Of a stretch of 64,000 bases of DNA, positions 1 through 8,770 are shown one piece after another. Each line of letters opens with the position of its first letter. Positions within the stretch are counted from its first letter, which is position 1. Source of the stretch: Puniceicoccaceae bacterium 5H (GTDB lineage Bacteria; Verrucomicrobiota; Verrucomicrobiia; Opitutales; Oceanipulchritudinaceae). The stretch spans positions 62,001 to 126,000 of the forward strand of contig WOUP01000004.1 of assembly GCA_009772895.1 (NCBI GenBank). Reading direction: 5' to 3'. The translations under genes and the position numbers were made by a program. Below the pieces are notes generated by a model. The model made no database searches and was not told where the DNA came from. It saw only the letters and a list, made by a program, of their open reading frames with translations.

Positions 1-421
1 CCCAGACGGTGATTTCGGGCGCACTGGTGGCCCAGAGCAGGATGCCGAGCAGCACCACCAGCACGGCGCCGAAGATCAGGTTTTCGACCGAAGCGGCGGC
101 ATGCTCGAGGTTGACCCCGCGATACGAGATGTCTGCGATGGCGAGAAAGGCGGTTTGGGCCGCGATGCCGCCGTAGGCATTGGCCAGGGAGAGCTGCGCC
201 AGCCCCTGTGAGGCCGCGACGACGGAGGTCGTGATACCGGGGAGGGAGGTGACGGCGCCCAGAAACACGGCCCCCATGAGCGCTTCGCCCATGCCGGTGC
301 GGTCGGCCAACTCGTCGGCCAGCGCACTGAGGCGCGTCCCGACGGCAAAGATCAGCGCACCGCAGGCAATGAAAATGGGGATGGCCCAGGCCAACGGCCA
401 TTCGGCAGAAACATCGAACAT
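1..421 (-). CDS. Sodium/calcium exchanger-type (CaCA) membrane antiporter, 3' part cut by window edge
   Basis: The reverse strand from the ATG at 421 is open to the window edge (140 codons). The product starts with a membrane segment (about residues 10-28). A CaCA alpha-repeat-like stretch follows: GTRLSALADELADRTGMGEA and then VTSLPGITTSVVAA. That family exchanges Na+ or H+ for Ca2+ across the inner membrane. Small and hydrophobic residues dominate, and a further membrane helix near residues 115-130 fits. The usual glutamate after TSLP is replaced by Gly62, so the ion selectivity is doubtful. It is divergent from the sanA-like gene, with 113 bp between them. The C-terminal half lies outside the window, so family assignment rests on one repeat only. 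Confidence 0.72.
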   Translation of the reverse strand, partial: MFDVSAEWPLAWAIPIFIACGALIFAVGTRLSALADELADRTGMGEALMGAVFLGAVTSLPGITTSVVAASQGLAQLSLANAYGGIAAQTAFLAIADISYRGVNLEHAAASVENLIFGAVLVVLLGILLWATSAPEITVW

Positions 422-534
422 GGTTGCGGACTTTAGCAGGTGCCGTTCCGGCAGATGCGGCGGCAAACATCAACGCCTCGCAAATTCAGGCGGTGCGCTT
501 GAGAGGTTTTGGGGGTGCGGGTTGTTTATAGGGT

Positions 535-1149
535 ATGCATTCTTCCCATTCATCCCGCTCCGGACGGATTATCTGGCGGCTGCTGCGCGCGTTGTTGGCC
601 ATGGCGTGCGGCGGGCTGTTGGTGTTGGCGGCGATCAATCTCTGGGTCTTTTCGCAGACTGAGAGCCGCGTGTATAACGACGTGGCCGAGGTGCCCCGGA
701 CGGAGTTTGCGCTGGTGTTGGGGGCGGATCCTCAGGGCGATTTTCTCGACGAGCGCCTGCAGGCCGGGCTCGAGCTCTACCAGGCGGGCAAGGTCGAACG
801 GTTGATTGTGAGCGGGGCGGATTACGGCCCCGACTACGACGAGGTCGCGTACATGCAGGACTGGCTGGTTGAGCACGGTGTGCCGGCGGAGGCCGTGCAG
901 CCCGACGATGAGGGCTTTCGCACGCGGGCGAGCATTCGCAACGTGCAGCCCTTTGTGCGAACCGGGACGCCGGTGGTCATTGTGTCGCAGGCCTTCCACG
1001 ACTACCGGGCGCTCTATCTGGCCGACGCCAAACACGTCGATGCGGTCGCCTATGTCGCCCCGGACGCGCCGATGCGCGCCCGCGTCTTCAGCGAGGTGCG
1101 GGAATTTCTCGCGCGCCCCTGGGCCTTCCTCGAGGTGATGTCGATGTAG
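535..1149 (+). CDS. SanA/YdcF (DUF218) family membrane-anchored protein
   Basis: A 204-residue protein with an N-terminal signal-anchor (about residues 12-33) and a DUF218 domain behind it. Recognisable family motifs are ALVLGADP, RLQAGLELYQAGKVERLIVSG, YDEVAYMQDWLVEHGVP, GFRTRASI and IVSQAFHDYRALYLA. They match the order found in SanA, the E. coli protein linked to vancomycin exclusion and envelope integrity. The domain should face the periplasm. A purine-rich TAGGG lies just before the ATG. The biochemical activity of SanA-type proteins is not established. The gene appears monocistronic, and the toxin-antitoxin pair starts 41 bp later. Confidence 0.85.
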   Translation: MHSSHSSRSGRIIWRLLRALLAMACGGLLVLAAINLWVFSQTESRVYNDVAEVPRTEFALVLGADPQGDFLDERLQAGLELYQAGKVERLIVSGADYGPDYDEVAYMQDWLVEHGVPAEAVQPDDEGFRTRASIRNVQPFVRTGTPVVIVSQAFHDYRALYLADAKHVDAVAYVAPDAPMRARVFSEVREFLARPWAFLEVMSM

Positions 1150-1190
1150 GGCGGCTTGACGCACCTCCTTAAAAAGGCCATTTAGAGAGT

Positions 1191-1427
1191 ATGGATGCTG
1201 CCATGGATCAGCTGATCGAGGAGCTGCGCAATCTTCCGCCCAAAAAACAGGCGGTTGCAGCTTCGGTGATCCACGCCCTTGCAGTTGAAGCGGAAGCTGA
1301 AATTCACCCCGACTGGAAAACGGAATTGGATCGGCGCGCGCGCGATTTTCAGGAGGGCAAAGTGACGTTGCTGAGCGAGGAAGAACTGGAAGCCCGAATC
1401 CAGCACCTCTTGAACGAATCACATTAG
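1191..1427 (+). CDS. Putative antitoxin, addiction-module component type
   Basis: A 78-residue acidic, helical protein preceding a ParE-like toxin. The C-terminal half (DWKTELDRRARDFQEGKVTLLSEEELEARI) resembles the short 'putative addiction module component' antitoxins that bind and neutralise RelE/ParE toxins: a helix followed by a toxin-binding tail of the GKVTLLSEEE type. An AGAGAG purine stretch lies immediately upstream of the ATG at 1191; a second in-frame ATG at 1203 is possible. Local GC is visibly lower than in the flanking genes, as is common for mobile TA modules. I see no DNA-binding motif with certainty. Confidence 0.72.
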   Translation: MDAAMDQLIEELRNLPPKKQAVAASVIHALAVEAEAEIHPDWKTELDRRARDFQEGKVTLLSEEELEARIQHLLNESH

Positions 1428-1489
1428 GGGGCGTTCGCAGACGAGCCGTTGCATTGCTTCAGGCGATCATTGGATGGAGCCCGTGAAAC

Positions 1490-1526
1490 GGAGGTTTTTA
1501 TGCTGGCAATCTATTTGCCTGGTTAA
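1490..1526 (+). promoter_or_regulatory. Strong ribosome-binding site with 8-codon leader ORF, in frame with the toxin
   Basis: GGAGG at 1490-1494 is followed after five Ts by ATG (1500-1502), encoding MLAIYLPG and a TAA at 1524-1526. This frame is the same as the toxin frame, whose ATG is at 1536, only nine bases after the stop. The toxin's own ATG has no clear Shine-Dalgarno. Two readings are possible: translation of the toxin depends on reinitiation after this leader, or an original longer toxin start was cut off by the TAA. The sequence cannot tell these apart. Confidence 0.5.
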
Positions 1527-1535
1527 ACTCTCAGC

Positions 1536-1844
1536 ATGACTTCATCCTTGCGGCATCTAAAGATCCATCCCCGCGTAGCCAACGACCTTGAAGAGGTCGT
1601 GAATTACTATGAATCGGAGCAGGTCGGCCTGGGTGGCGATTTCTTGCGAGCCTTTCGCAAGGCGCTCAGGCGCATCGAGGCTGGGCCGGAGGTTTACCGG
1701 AAAGTCTATGGCGAAAATCGACGCGTGATGCTGCCGCGATTCGGGAATTTCGCCGTAATCTATACAGTCAATCCGGACATTATATACATCAAGGCGGTTG
1801 CTGACTTGAGGAGGCGGCCGCTGTATTGGGGATCCCGCGCATAA
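1536..1844 (+). CDS. ParE/RelE-family toxin
   Basis: A 102-residue basic protein of ParE size. It opens with HLKIHPRVANDLEEVVNYYE and continues with LGGDFLRAFRKALRRIEAGPEVY. It then has the strand-rich end RRVMLPRFGNFAVIYTVNPDIIYIKAVADLRRRPLYW. This is the order of the RelE/ParE fold: two helices, then a beta sheet carrying a conserved Arg and a C-terminal aromatic/basic patch. ParE toxins poison DNA gyrase and RelE toxins cleave mRNA on the ribosome; which applies here cannot be read off. It is paired with the antitoxin gene 108 bp upstream, an unusually long gap for a TA operon. Confidence 0.82.
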   Translation: MTSSLRHLKIHPRVANDLEEVVNYYESEQVGLGGDFLRAFRKALRRIEAGPEVYRKVYGENRRVMLPRFGNFAVIYTVNPDIIYIKAVADLRRRPLYWGSRA

Positions 1845-1899
1845 TTACCGTGGATCCGCATTTGCCTTTCGGGCGCAGGCTGGCCAATGCTGGTGAGAT

Positions 1900-3312
1900 A
1901 TGCGGCTTTATTTCATGAGCGTGTGCGGAACGGGGATGGGCAATGCCGCCTTGCTGATGCGGCAGCTGGGGCACGAGGTGCTCGGTTGCGATCGGAATAT
2001 CTACCCGCCGATGAGCGATGCGCTGCAGGCCGCCGGGATCGAGATCCTGCCCGACTTCGATGTCGAGCGCCTGCAACGCCTGCAGCCCGACCTGGTGGTG
2101 GTCGGTAACGTCAACACCCGCGGCAACCCCGAGATCGAGTGGTTGCTGGAGACGCGCGCCATCCCCTACACCTCGCTGCCGGGCCTGCTGCACAGCCACT
2201 TGCTCAATCGCCGCCGTAACATCGTGGTAACGGGTACCCATGGCAAGACCACGACCACCTGCATGACCGCCCATCTGCTGCGTCAGCACGGGCAGGAACC
2301 GGGTTGGCTACTGGGCGGCGTGCCGCGTGACTTGCCGGGTGGCTCCGAGTTGGGCCGGGCAGACGCGCCGTTTGTGATCGAGGGCGACGAGTATGACAGC
2401 GCGTTTTTCGATAAACGCAGCAAGTTCATCCACTACGCGCCCAACATCGTGGTGCTCAACCACCTCGAGTTTGATCATGCGGACATCTTCCGCGACCTGG
2501 CCGACGTGCAGCGCACGTTCAGTCACCTGCTGCGCATCGTGCCGCAAAACGGCTTCATTCTCGCCAATGGCGACGACCCCAACCAGGCCGCGCTGGTCGA
2601 TGCGGTCAGCTGGTGCCGCGTGCTGAAGGTCGGCACCGAGGCCGCGAACGACCTGCAGATCCGCGGCTTCAGCGAAGACGAACGCGGCTCACGTTTTCAA
2701 CTGGTATGGCGCGGCACGGTGTGGGGGCGCGTGCAGTGGAAGCAGTGGGGGCTCTACAATGCCCGCAATGCGGCGATGGCCTGCCTCTCGGCGGGGCTGG
2801 CGCTGAAGCCGGACGATCCGTTTTGCGCGATCGAGCCCGAAAAGCTGCAGGGTTATCAGGGGGTGAAGCGGCGCCAGGAAGTGCTTTTCGACAACGGCAC
2901 GACCACGCTGTTGAGCGACTTCGGGCACCACCCCACGGCAATCCGCCAAACGCTGGAATCGCTCAAGCAGCGCTACAAGGGGCGCCCTGTGGTGGCGTGT
3001 TTCGAGGCCCGCAGCAATACCGCCTGCCGCAAGGTGCTCGAGACGGATTTCGCGGGCGCGTTTGTGCCGGCCGACCGGGTGCACTTCGGGGCCGTCTTTC
3101 GCGCGGAGCGTTACCGCGACGAGGACCGGATCGATTTGCCGGCCATCGCGACGCAACTGGGGCCGCAAGCGGTCGCCCACGGCAGCAACGAAGCGATGGG
3201 CGAGGCGCTGCAACAGAGTCTGCGTGACGAGCCGCGCCAGGTAGTGGTGTTTTTCTCCAACGGCAGCTTTGACGGCATGATTGAGCAGACCGTTCAGGCC
3301 GTAGCCTCGTAG
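1900..3312 (+). CDS. mpl: UDP-N-acetylmuramate:L-alanyl-gamma-D-glutamyl-meso-diaminopimelate ligase
   Basis: A 470-residue Mur ligase. The N-terminal Rossmann motif is CGTGMGN, the ATP-binding P-loop TGTHGKTTTT lies at residues 111-120, and VLNHLEFDHADIF with EGDEYDSAFFD are the central-domain signatures. The length is close to E. coli Mpl (about 457). Mpl recycles murein by attaching the L-Ala-gamma-D-Glu-mDAP tripeptide to UDP-MurNAc in the cytoplasm. VIEGDEYDSAFFDKRSKFIHY is characteristic of Mpl as opposed to MurC. GGTGAG precedes the ATG. It stands alone on its strand and converges with the photolyase gene. Confidence 0.93.
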   Translation: MRLYFMSVCGTGMGNAALLMRQLGHEVLGCDRNIYPPMSDALQAAGIEILPDFDVERLQRLQPDLVVVGNVNTRGNPEIEWLLETRAIPYTSLPGLLHSHLLNRRRNIVVTGTHGKTTTTCMTAHLLRQHGQEPGWLLGGVPRDLPGGSELGRADAPFVIEGDEYDSAFFDKRSKFIHYAPNIVVLNHLEFDHADIFRDLADVQRTFSHLLRIVPQNGFILANGDDPNQAALVDAVSWCRVLKVGTEAANDLQIRGFSEDERGSRFQLVWRGTVWGRVQWKQWGLYNARNAAMACLSAGLALKPDDPFCAIEPEKLQGYQGVKRRQEVLFDNGTTTLLSDFGHHPTAIRQTLESLKQRYKGRPVVACFEARSNTACRKVLETDFAGAFVPADRVHFGAVFRAERYRDEDRIDLPAIATQLGPQAVAHGSNEAMGEALQQSLRDEPRQVVVFFSNGSFDGMIEQTVQAVAS

Positions 3313-3398
3313 CGCTGAGCGTTCGCGAGGGTAGGGCCGTCTCTAGGCACGCCGCCAGTTTTCTCGCGCCATTGTTGGCCTCCGAATGCACTCGTGGA

Positions 3399-4952
3399 TC
3401 AATACCGCTCCGGGTGCTGGCGGATGGCGTGCGCGCGGGCGCGGATCTGCTTGAGCTCGTCGGCGGATTTACGCTGCAGGTTCTTGAGCTGGAAGGCCAT
3501 GCGCTGATTGTCCTTGAAGGTGTCGCGGTGGCGGTCGAGAAAGTCGTAGTAGAGCGTGGTCATCGGGCAGGCCTGTTCGCCGGTTGCCTGCTTGTATTGG
3601 TAGCGGCAGCGGTCGCAGTGGTTCGACATCTTGTGGATGTAGTTGCCCGTGGCGCAGTAGGGCTTGGTGCCGACGATGCCGCCGGCGCCGTGCTGGCTCA
3701 TGCCGAGCGCGTTGGGCAGGGACACCCAGTCGATGGCGTCGGCATACATGGCCATGTGCCACTCATGGAATTTGCGGGGGTGCACGCCGTAGAGCAGGGC
3801 GAAGAGCCCCAGCACCATCAGCCGCTGGATGTGGTGGGCGTAGGCGTTGTCGAGCACGTTGCGCATGGCGTCGCGCACGCAGGCCATCTGGGTCTCGCCA
3901 TCCCAGAAAAAGGGCGGCACCGCCTCCTGGGCACCCAGCGCGTTCATCTCTGCGTATTCCGGCATGTGGGTCCAGTAGATGCCGCGTACGAACTCCCGCC
4001 AGCCGAGGATCTGGCGCACGAAACCCTCGACGCTGTTCAGCGGGGCATCCCCGCCGGCATAGGCGGTTAGCACCTTTTCGATCACTTCGCGCGGGTGCAG
4101 GAGCTTGATGTTGAGCGCGGCCGAGAGGCGGGAGTGATAAAGAAAATCCTCACCCTGCCACATCGCATCCTGAAAGCGCCCGAACAGCTCCAACCGGCGG
4201 TCCACGAACTCGCGCAATGCCTGCAGCGCCTGTTCGCGGTTGACCGGCAGGTGAAAGTGATCGAGTCGCCCCGGGTGATCGCCGAAGCGCTGGGCCACCA
4301 TCTCGAGCACCTCGCGGGTGGTGGCGTCGGGGGTGAACTGGCGGGGCGGCTTGATGTATTCCGGCCCTTCGCGGCCGAAGGTCGCGCGGTTGTCGGCATC
4401 GTAATTCCAGTCGCCGCCTTCGGGCTGCTTGCCCTGCATCAAGATCCCCTCGCGACGGCGCAGGTGGCGATACCACGTCTCCAGCAACAGGCTGTTGCGG
4501 CCCTGCGCCCAGTCCTTGAAGTCGTCCACGCTGGCGTAAAAATGCGTATCCGGGCGGATCTCCAACGCGAGGCCCAGTTCTACCGCCGCGCCCTGTAACA
4601 TCCGCCGCACACGCTCATCCCCCGGTTCGACCACGACCAGCCGTTCGGGCTGCAGGCGGTGCACGTCCTGGCGCAGGATTTCGGCAACGTCCTGGCCGCG
4701 GTCGTCGCTGCGCCGTGCCGTGAGCGCATGGTAATGCACGGGGTGCCCCTTCGCGCGCAGTTCGTCGCGGAAGTGCCGCATGGCGCTGAAGAAAAACGCG
4801 AGCCGCAACTGGTGACACCAAACGTGTGTCGCCTCCGTCTCGTTTTCGGCCATCCATACGGCGTCCTGCCGCGGGTCGAAGTCTTCCCACAGCGCACTGC
4901 GGTGATCGAGCTGGTCTCCCAGCACGAGGTAGAGGCGGCGAGTGGTGGGCAT
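3399..4952 (-). CDS. Iron-sulfur bacterial cryptochrome/(6-4) photolyase (PhrB/FeS-BCP type)
   Basis: A 517-residue protein of the cryptochrome/photolyase-related family that repairs UV (6-4) photoproducts using FAD and light. The N-terminal Rossmann-like part (LVLGDQLD) binds the antenna pigment. The C-terminal helical half carries the FAD pocket ([34 protein letters not shown]). The four [4Fe-4S] ligands of PhrB map well: C358 (QMACVRDAM) plus C446, C449 and C462 (CDRC...CPMTT), with the same spacing as published for Agrobacterium PhrB. An additional Cys433 lies close by. It is monocistronic, and the next gene on the same strand starts far upstream. Confidence 0.9.
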   Translation of the reverse strand: MPTTRRLYLVLGDQLDHRSALWEDFDPRQDAVWMAENETEATHVWCHQLRLAFFFSAMRHFRDELRAKGHPVHYHALTARRSDDRGQDVAEILRQDVHRLQPERLVVVEPGDERVRRMLQGAAVELGLALEIRPDTHFYASVDDFKDWAQGRNSLLLETWYRHLRRREGILMQGKQPEGGDWNYDADNRATFGREGPEYIKPPRQFTPDATTREVLEMVAQRFGDHPGRLDHFHLPVNREQALQALREFVDRRLELFGRFQDAMWQGEDFLYHSRLSAALNIKLLHPREVIEKVLTAYAGGDAPLNSVEGFVRQILGWREFVRGIYWTHMPEYAEMNALGAQEAVPPFFWDGETQMACVRDAMRNVLDNAYAHHIQRLMVLGLFALLYGVHPRKFHEWHMAMYADAIDWVSLPNALGMSQHGAGGIVGTKPYCATGNYIHKMSNHCDRCRYQYKQATGEQACPMTTLYYDFLDRHRDTFKDNQRMAFQLKNLQRKSADELKQIRARAHAIRQHPERY

Positions 4953-5015
4953 GGAGGAGAGGCTATGCCGAGAAACGCCCTCCCGAAACTAAGAAGGTGT
5001 GGATGGTCTACTGGT

Positions 5016-6983
5016 CTAGTTGACGGCGTTTTCTGCGGCGCGTTTGCCCTCTTCGCGCGCGGCAACATGTTGCCGCGCTTCGAAGACTTGGTCGAGGGCC
5101 GGTTCGATGGTCGAGTCGAAGAGGATGCCGCCGCCGGTGACGTTCAGGTGGTCATCGTCAAAATACAGCAGGCTTCCTCCCTGCACCAAATCAAGTTCGC
5201 CTGTTTCTCGATCAACAAAAACTTCGGTTGGATCAATGGTTGCTACGTTTGGAATGTGAGCGCTGTCGAGAGCCTTAACGAGTTTTTGGTTTGATTCGTT
5301 AACGTGAGGATCACTGGTAAACTGAAAAGGCTCCCCGGAAACTAGCGTACCAACGAAATAGTGTCGGATGTCGCTTTCCCACATGGGCGGCGTCTTTAGT
5401 ATCGGAACCTGGAGCACAATAATAACTTGATCGGAGGAGGCCGCCACTCTACGCAGCCTTTGCAGAAAGGCCTGTTGGCGGGATGTTTCACCCCCTTGCC
5501 GATATCCGTAGAATTCGTCATCCCATCGACCGAGCATTACGGTGACACGCGGTCGCAGTTTTTCGATGAGCTCTAGACGGAGGTTTGAGACATCGGCCTC
5601 GTAATCGAGCGTATATACCGGATCGCCGAATCCTAGCGCGCGGGCGGACATGTTGACCATCGAGAGGTGGTGATCCTCGGCATAGTCCGCGAACGAATGG
5701 CCGACAAAAAGGCCGTGGGACGAGCCCAGCAAACAGATGTCCACGGGACCTTCCTTGCGACCGAAATGGGGCGGAGTGCGGTTGACCCTCATTTTCCACA
5801 GTGCGTTGAACTCTCGTCCCCCCACATCGTACTTGCTGTCGTCAAAATACAGTTCCTTGTCGGCGGGGATATAGGCGGCTGGCCCCGGCGTGAAGAACAG
5901 CAAGGCGAAGGCAGCTGCCACCGTGGTGCCGATTCCGGCCATGCAGAGGCGGAATCGGGGGAATCCGCGCCGGAAGGGCTGTTCAATGACGTGATAGCTC
6001 AGGATTGAAAGGATTACGGTCAGGATCAGTTGCTCAACGGGGCCGACGTTGAAGAAGAAGCCGTTGGCAAAGAAGATGATCGGCCAGTGCCAAAGGTAGA
6101 GCGAGTAGGATATTTTGCCGGTGTAGACGATGGGCGGCAGCGTTAAAAAGCGGTAGCCGGGACCTTTGCTCTGGCCAAAGTGCAGCACCAGTGCCGCGCC
6201 CACGCAGGGCAAGAGCGCCTTGTAACCCGGAAAACCGGTTTCGCCGCTCATGGTCAGGACCGTCAAGACGATCAAGCCAAGGCCGACCACGGAAAGGCTT
6301 GAAGCCAGGGGACCACTGTAGTTCTTCTCCGGGCGGTGTAAGCGGTAGACCCCCAGGATGCCGCCGATCATCAACTCCCACATTCGGGCTGGAAGCAGGT
6401 AAAACGCCGCTTCCTGGTGATGTGCCGTTCCCCATAGACAGACCGCGAAGCTCGCTACCGCGGTGGCGGATAGGATGAGCAGGACGTGTTTGCGGAAAAA
6501 CTTGTGGATGATGATTAGGAAGAACGGGAACAGGATGTAAAACTGTTCTTCCAAAGACAGCGACCAAGTGTGAAGGAGGGAAACCAGCTCGGAGTTGTTG
6601 TTCCAGTAGCTGTCGGTCGCTTGCCAGAGATGGATATTCTGAAAGGAGAAAAGAGCCGCGAGAGATTGCCAGACCAGGTTGTCTCTCAAGCTGTTCATGA
6701 ACAGGAACGAACCCGCGACGAGCACGGCAATGACCACGGTCAGCAAGGCCGGATAGAGGCGTCGAATGCGGCGCCACCAGAATTTCCGTAGCGACAGCGT
6801 TCCCCGCTCGAGGTCCCGCTGGAGAATGCTGGTGATGAGAAAACCGGAGATGACAAAAAAGACGTCTACCCCTACGAATCCGCCCGGAAAGTAGGCAGAG
6901 GTCGCGCCCAGGTGGAAGAGAATTACTGAGACGACGGCGATGGTTCGGAGGCCATCCACTTCGGGCCGATAAGAGAGCGACAT
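5016..6983 (-). CDS. OafA/YrhL-type membrane O-acyltransferase with C-terminal SGNH domain
   Basis: A 655-residue protein. The N-terminal acyltransferase-3 domain begins RPEVDGLRTIAVVSVILFHLG, with the catalytic His, followed by FPGGFVGVDVFFVISGFLIT and about ten membrane helices. The C-terminal extracytoplasmic SGNH domain runs from about residue 390, with a GSSHG nucleophile block and a DDDHLNVTGG block carrying the Asp/His pair. Such proteins O-acetylate lipopolysaccharide, peptidoglycan or other surface glycans. The ATG at 6983 is preferred over an upstream ATG at 7046 because the family starts right before the RPEVDGLR motif. Its GC is clearly lower than that of neighbouring genes, suggesting transfer. 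Confidence 0.9.
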   Translation of the reverse strand: MSLSYRPEVDGLRTIAVVSVILFHLGATSAYFPGGFVGVDVFFVISGFLITSILQRDLERGTLSLRKFWWRRIRRLYPALLTVVIAVLVAGSFLFMNSLRDNLVWQSLAALFSFQNIHLWQATDSYWNNNSELVSLLHTWSLSLEEQFYILFPFFLIIIHKFFRKHVLLILSATAVASFAVCLWGTAHHQEAAFYLLPARMWELMIGGILGVYRLHRPEKNYSGPLASSLSVVGLGLIVLTVLTMSGETGFPGYKALLPCVGAALVLHFGQSKGPGYRFLTLPPIVYTGKISYSLYLWHWPIIFFANGFFFNVGPVEQLILTVILSILSYHVIEQPFRRGFPRFRLCMAGIGTTVAAAFALLFFTPGPAAYIPADKELYFDDSKYDVGGREFNALWKMRVNRTPPHFGRKEGPVDICLLGSSHGLFVGHSFADYAEDHHLSMVNMSARALGFGDPVYTLDYEADVSNLRLELIEKLRPRVTVMLGRWDDEFYGYRQGGETSRQQAFLQRLRRVAASSDQVIIVLQVPILKTPPMWESDIRHYFVGTLVSGEPFQFTSDPHVNESNQKLVKALDSAHIPNVATIDPTEVFVDRETGELDLVQGGSLLYFDDDHLNVTGGGILFDSTIEPALDQVFEARQHVAAREEGKRAAENAVN

Positions 6984-7225
6984 GTGGCTCTTTTTTGCGG
7001 AGCGGCAGGAGCCCGGTAAGACGAAAGCCCGTTTTGCCGGGCGCAATGGCGGTTGCGCTTTGCAAGTTGCGCGGGTAGAAGAAGTGCATGTCGCATCTCG
7101 GGCGCGGTGTAGTCCTAACTCTATTACCGCTGATCCTGCTGGAGATGATGGGTTTACTGCATTTAGGGTAATGACTTGGCCCGGGTCTTGTTGCAGAAGT
7201 CGAATCTATAACTACCTGTCACACG

Positions 7226-8770
7226 ATGACGTCCCGTATCTTCGATTGCTTCGCCGCTCGCTTCATCAGGCTTGCCACACCCATTCTCGCGCTCCTGGTG
7301 CTGAGTTCCGCTTCGCTGCGCGCGATGGAACCGGCCCAGATCAATCTCGACTACGTGTCGCGGATTGCCGAGCAAAAGGCCGCCGAGCCCTTCCAGGAAT
7401 ACCCGGTCGCTCCGGATTACCTGATGGAGCTGGATTACGATGCCTACCGGGATATCCGGTTCAACTCGCGCAAGGCGCTGTGGCGCGAGGAAGGGCTGCC
7501 CTTCCGCGTGGAGTTTTTCCACCCGGGGCTTTACTTCAAGGACATCGTCAAGATCCATGAATTTACGGATTCGCACGTGCAGGAGATCCGTTTTGTGCCG
7601 GAATTTTTCGACTATGGCAAAAACGAGCGTCTGGCCGATCGCATCCCGCGCCCGCAGGGCTACGCTGGCATCCGCGTGCTGTATCCGATCAACAATCCCG
7701 ACGTCTACGACGAAGTGGGCGTGTGGGTCGGCGCGAGCTACTTCCGCATTTTGGGGCGCAACCAGCATTGGGGCCTTTCGGCTCGCGGTCTGGCGCTGAA
7801 CACCGGCCTGGATGTGGGCGAGGAGTTTCCCGTCTTCCGCGAGTTCTGGCTCGGGAAGCCGAAGGCCGGCGATACGGCGCTGACGATTTATGCGCTGCTC
7901 GACAGCCCGAGCGTCGCCGGGGCCTACAAGTTTGTGCTGACGCCGGGGGACATGACGACGGTGGATGTGCGCAGCCGCCTGTTTTTCCGCAATGAAGTGC
8001 AGCAGGTGGGCATCGCGCCTTTCTCGAGCATGTTCTACTTTGGTGAAAACAGCTTCGACCCGCCGACGGATTTTCGCCCCGAGGTGCACGACTCCGACGG
8101 CATCTTTATCGAGTCGAGCAACGATGAGCGCATCTGGCGGCCTTTTGTGAACGAAGTCCGCAACCGCACGAGCATCTTTCAGGAAAAGGCCACGCCGAAG
8201 GGCTTTGGCGTGATGCAGCGCGACCGCGAGTTTGCCAACTATCAGGACATCGAGGCGCACTACCACCAGCGGCCGAGCGTGTGGGTGCAGCCCAAGTCGG
8301 ACTGGGGGCCGGGCAGCGTGCGCGTCTGGGAATTTCGCACCGACAAGGAGACCGACGACAACGTCGCGGCCTTCTGGACGCCGCAACAGGCTCCCAAGGT
8401 GGGCGAGCCCTACGAGGTGGCCTACCGGCTCTACTGGATGATGAACCAGCGTAACCAGGACGCCTACGTGAGCGCCACCCGGGTGGGGGACAGTGCCTTC
8501 AAGCCGGGCGTGGTGGAGTTTGTGATCGACTTTCAGGGCAAGGCGCTCGAGGAGCTGCCGCCGGTCACCGAGTTGAGTGCCGTCGTCTCGGTGGAGAAGG
8601 ATGCGGAGCTGCTCGAACAGATCGTGCAGCGCAACCCCTACACCAAGGGCTGGCGCCTGATCCTGCACGTGAAAAAGAGCCAGCCGGAGGGCGTATCGGA
8701 GATGCGCGCTTACCTCAAGCAGGGTGAGGAGGCCCTGACCGAGACATGGAGCTACCAGTGGATTTGGTAA
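7226..8770 (+). CDS. opgG: Periplasmic glucan biosynthesis protein OpgG
   Basis: A 514-residue protein, almost the length of E. coli OpgG. It has an N-terminal signal sequence (hydrophobic core about residues 16-30, then ASLRAMEP). The mature protein carries the family motifs DYDAYRDIRFNSRKALW, GYAGIRVLYPIN, GASYFRILGRNQHWGLSARGLA and GENSFDPPTDFRPEVHDSDG. OpgG acts in the periplasm on the backbone of osmoregulated periplasmic glucans, introducing or modifying branches after OpgH extends the chain. It is first in a three-gene operon and its last 25 bp overlap the next gene. The 242-bp upstream region shared with the divergent acyltransferase shows no certain promoter. Confidence 0.95.
   Translation: MTSRIFDCFAARFIRLATPILALLVLSSASLRAMEPAQINLDYVSRIAEQKAAEPFQEYPVAPDYLMELDYDAYRDIRFNSRKALWREEGLPFRVEFFHPGLYFKDIVKIHEFTDSHVQEIRFVPEFFDYGKNERLADRIPRPQGYAGIRVLYPINNPDVYDEVGVWVGASYFRILGRNQHWGLSARGLALNTGLDVGEEFPVFREFWLGKPKAGDTALTIYALLDSPSVAGAYKFVLTPGDMTTVDVRSRLFFRNEVQQVGIAPFSSMFYFGENSFDPPTDFRPEVHDSDGIFIESSNDERIWRPFVNEVRNRTSIFQEKATPKGFGVMQRDREFANYQDIEAHYHQRPSVWVQPKSDWGPGSVRVWEFRTDKETDDNVAAFWTPQQAPKVGEPYEVAYRLYWMMNQRNQDAYVSATRVGDSAFKPGVVEFVIDFQGKALEELPPVTELSAVVSVEKDAELLEQIVQRNPYTKGWRLILHVKKSQPEGVSEMRAYLKQGEEALTETWSYQWIW

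Noticed and set aside
1162-1170. CACCTCCTT, identical to the anti-Shine-Dalgarno end of 16S rRNA, between the SanA-like gene and antitoxin gene
   Set aside because: Only 9 nt, no rRNA context around it; probably chance, though it could pair with local AAGG.
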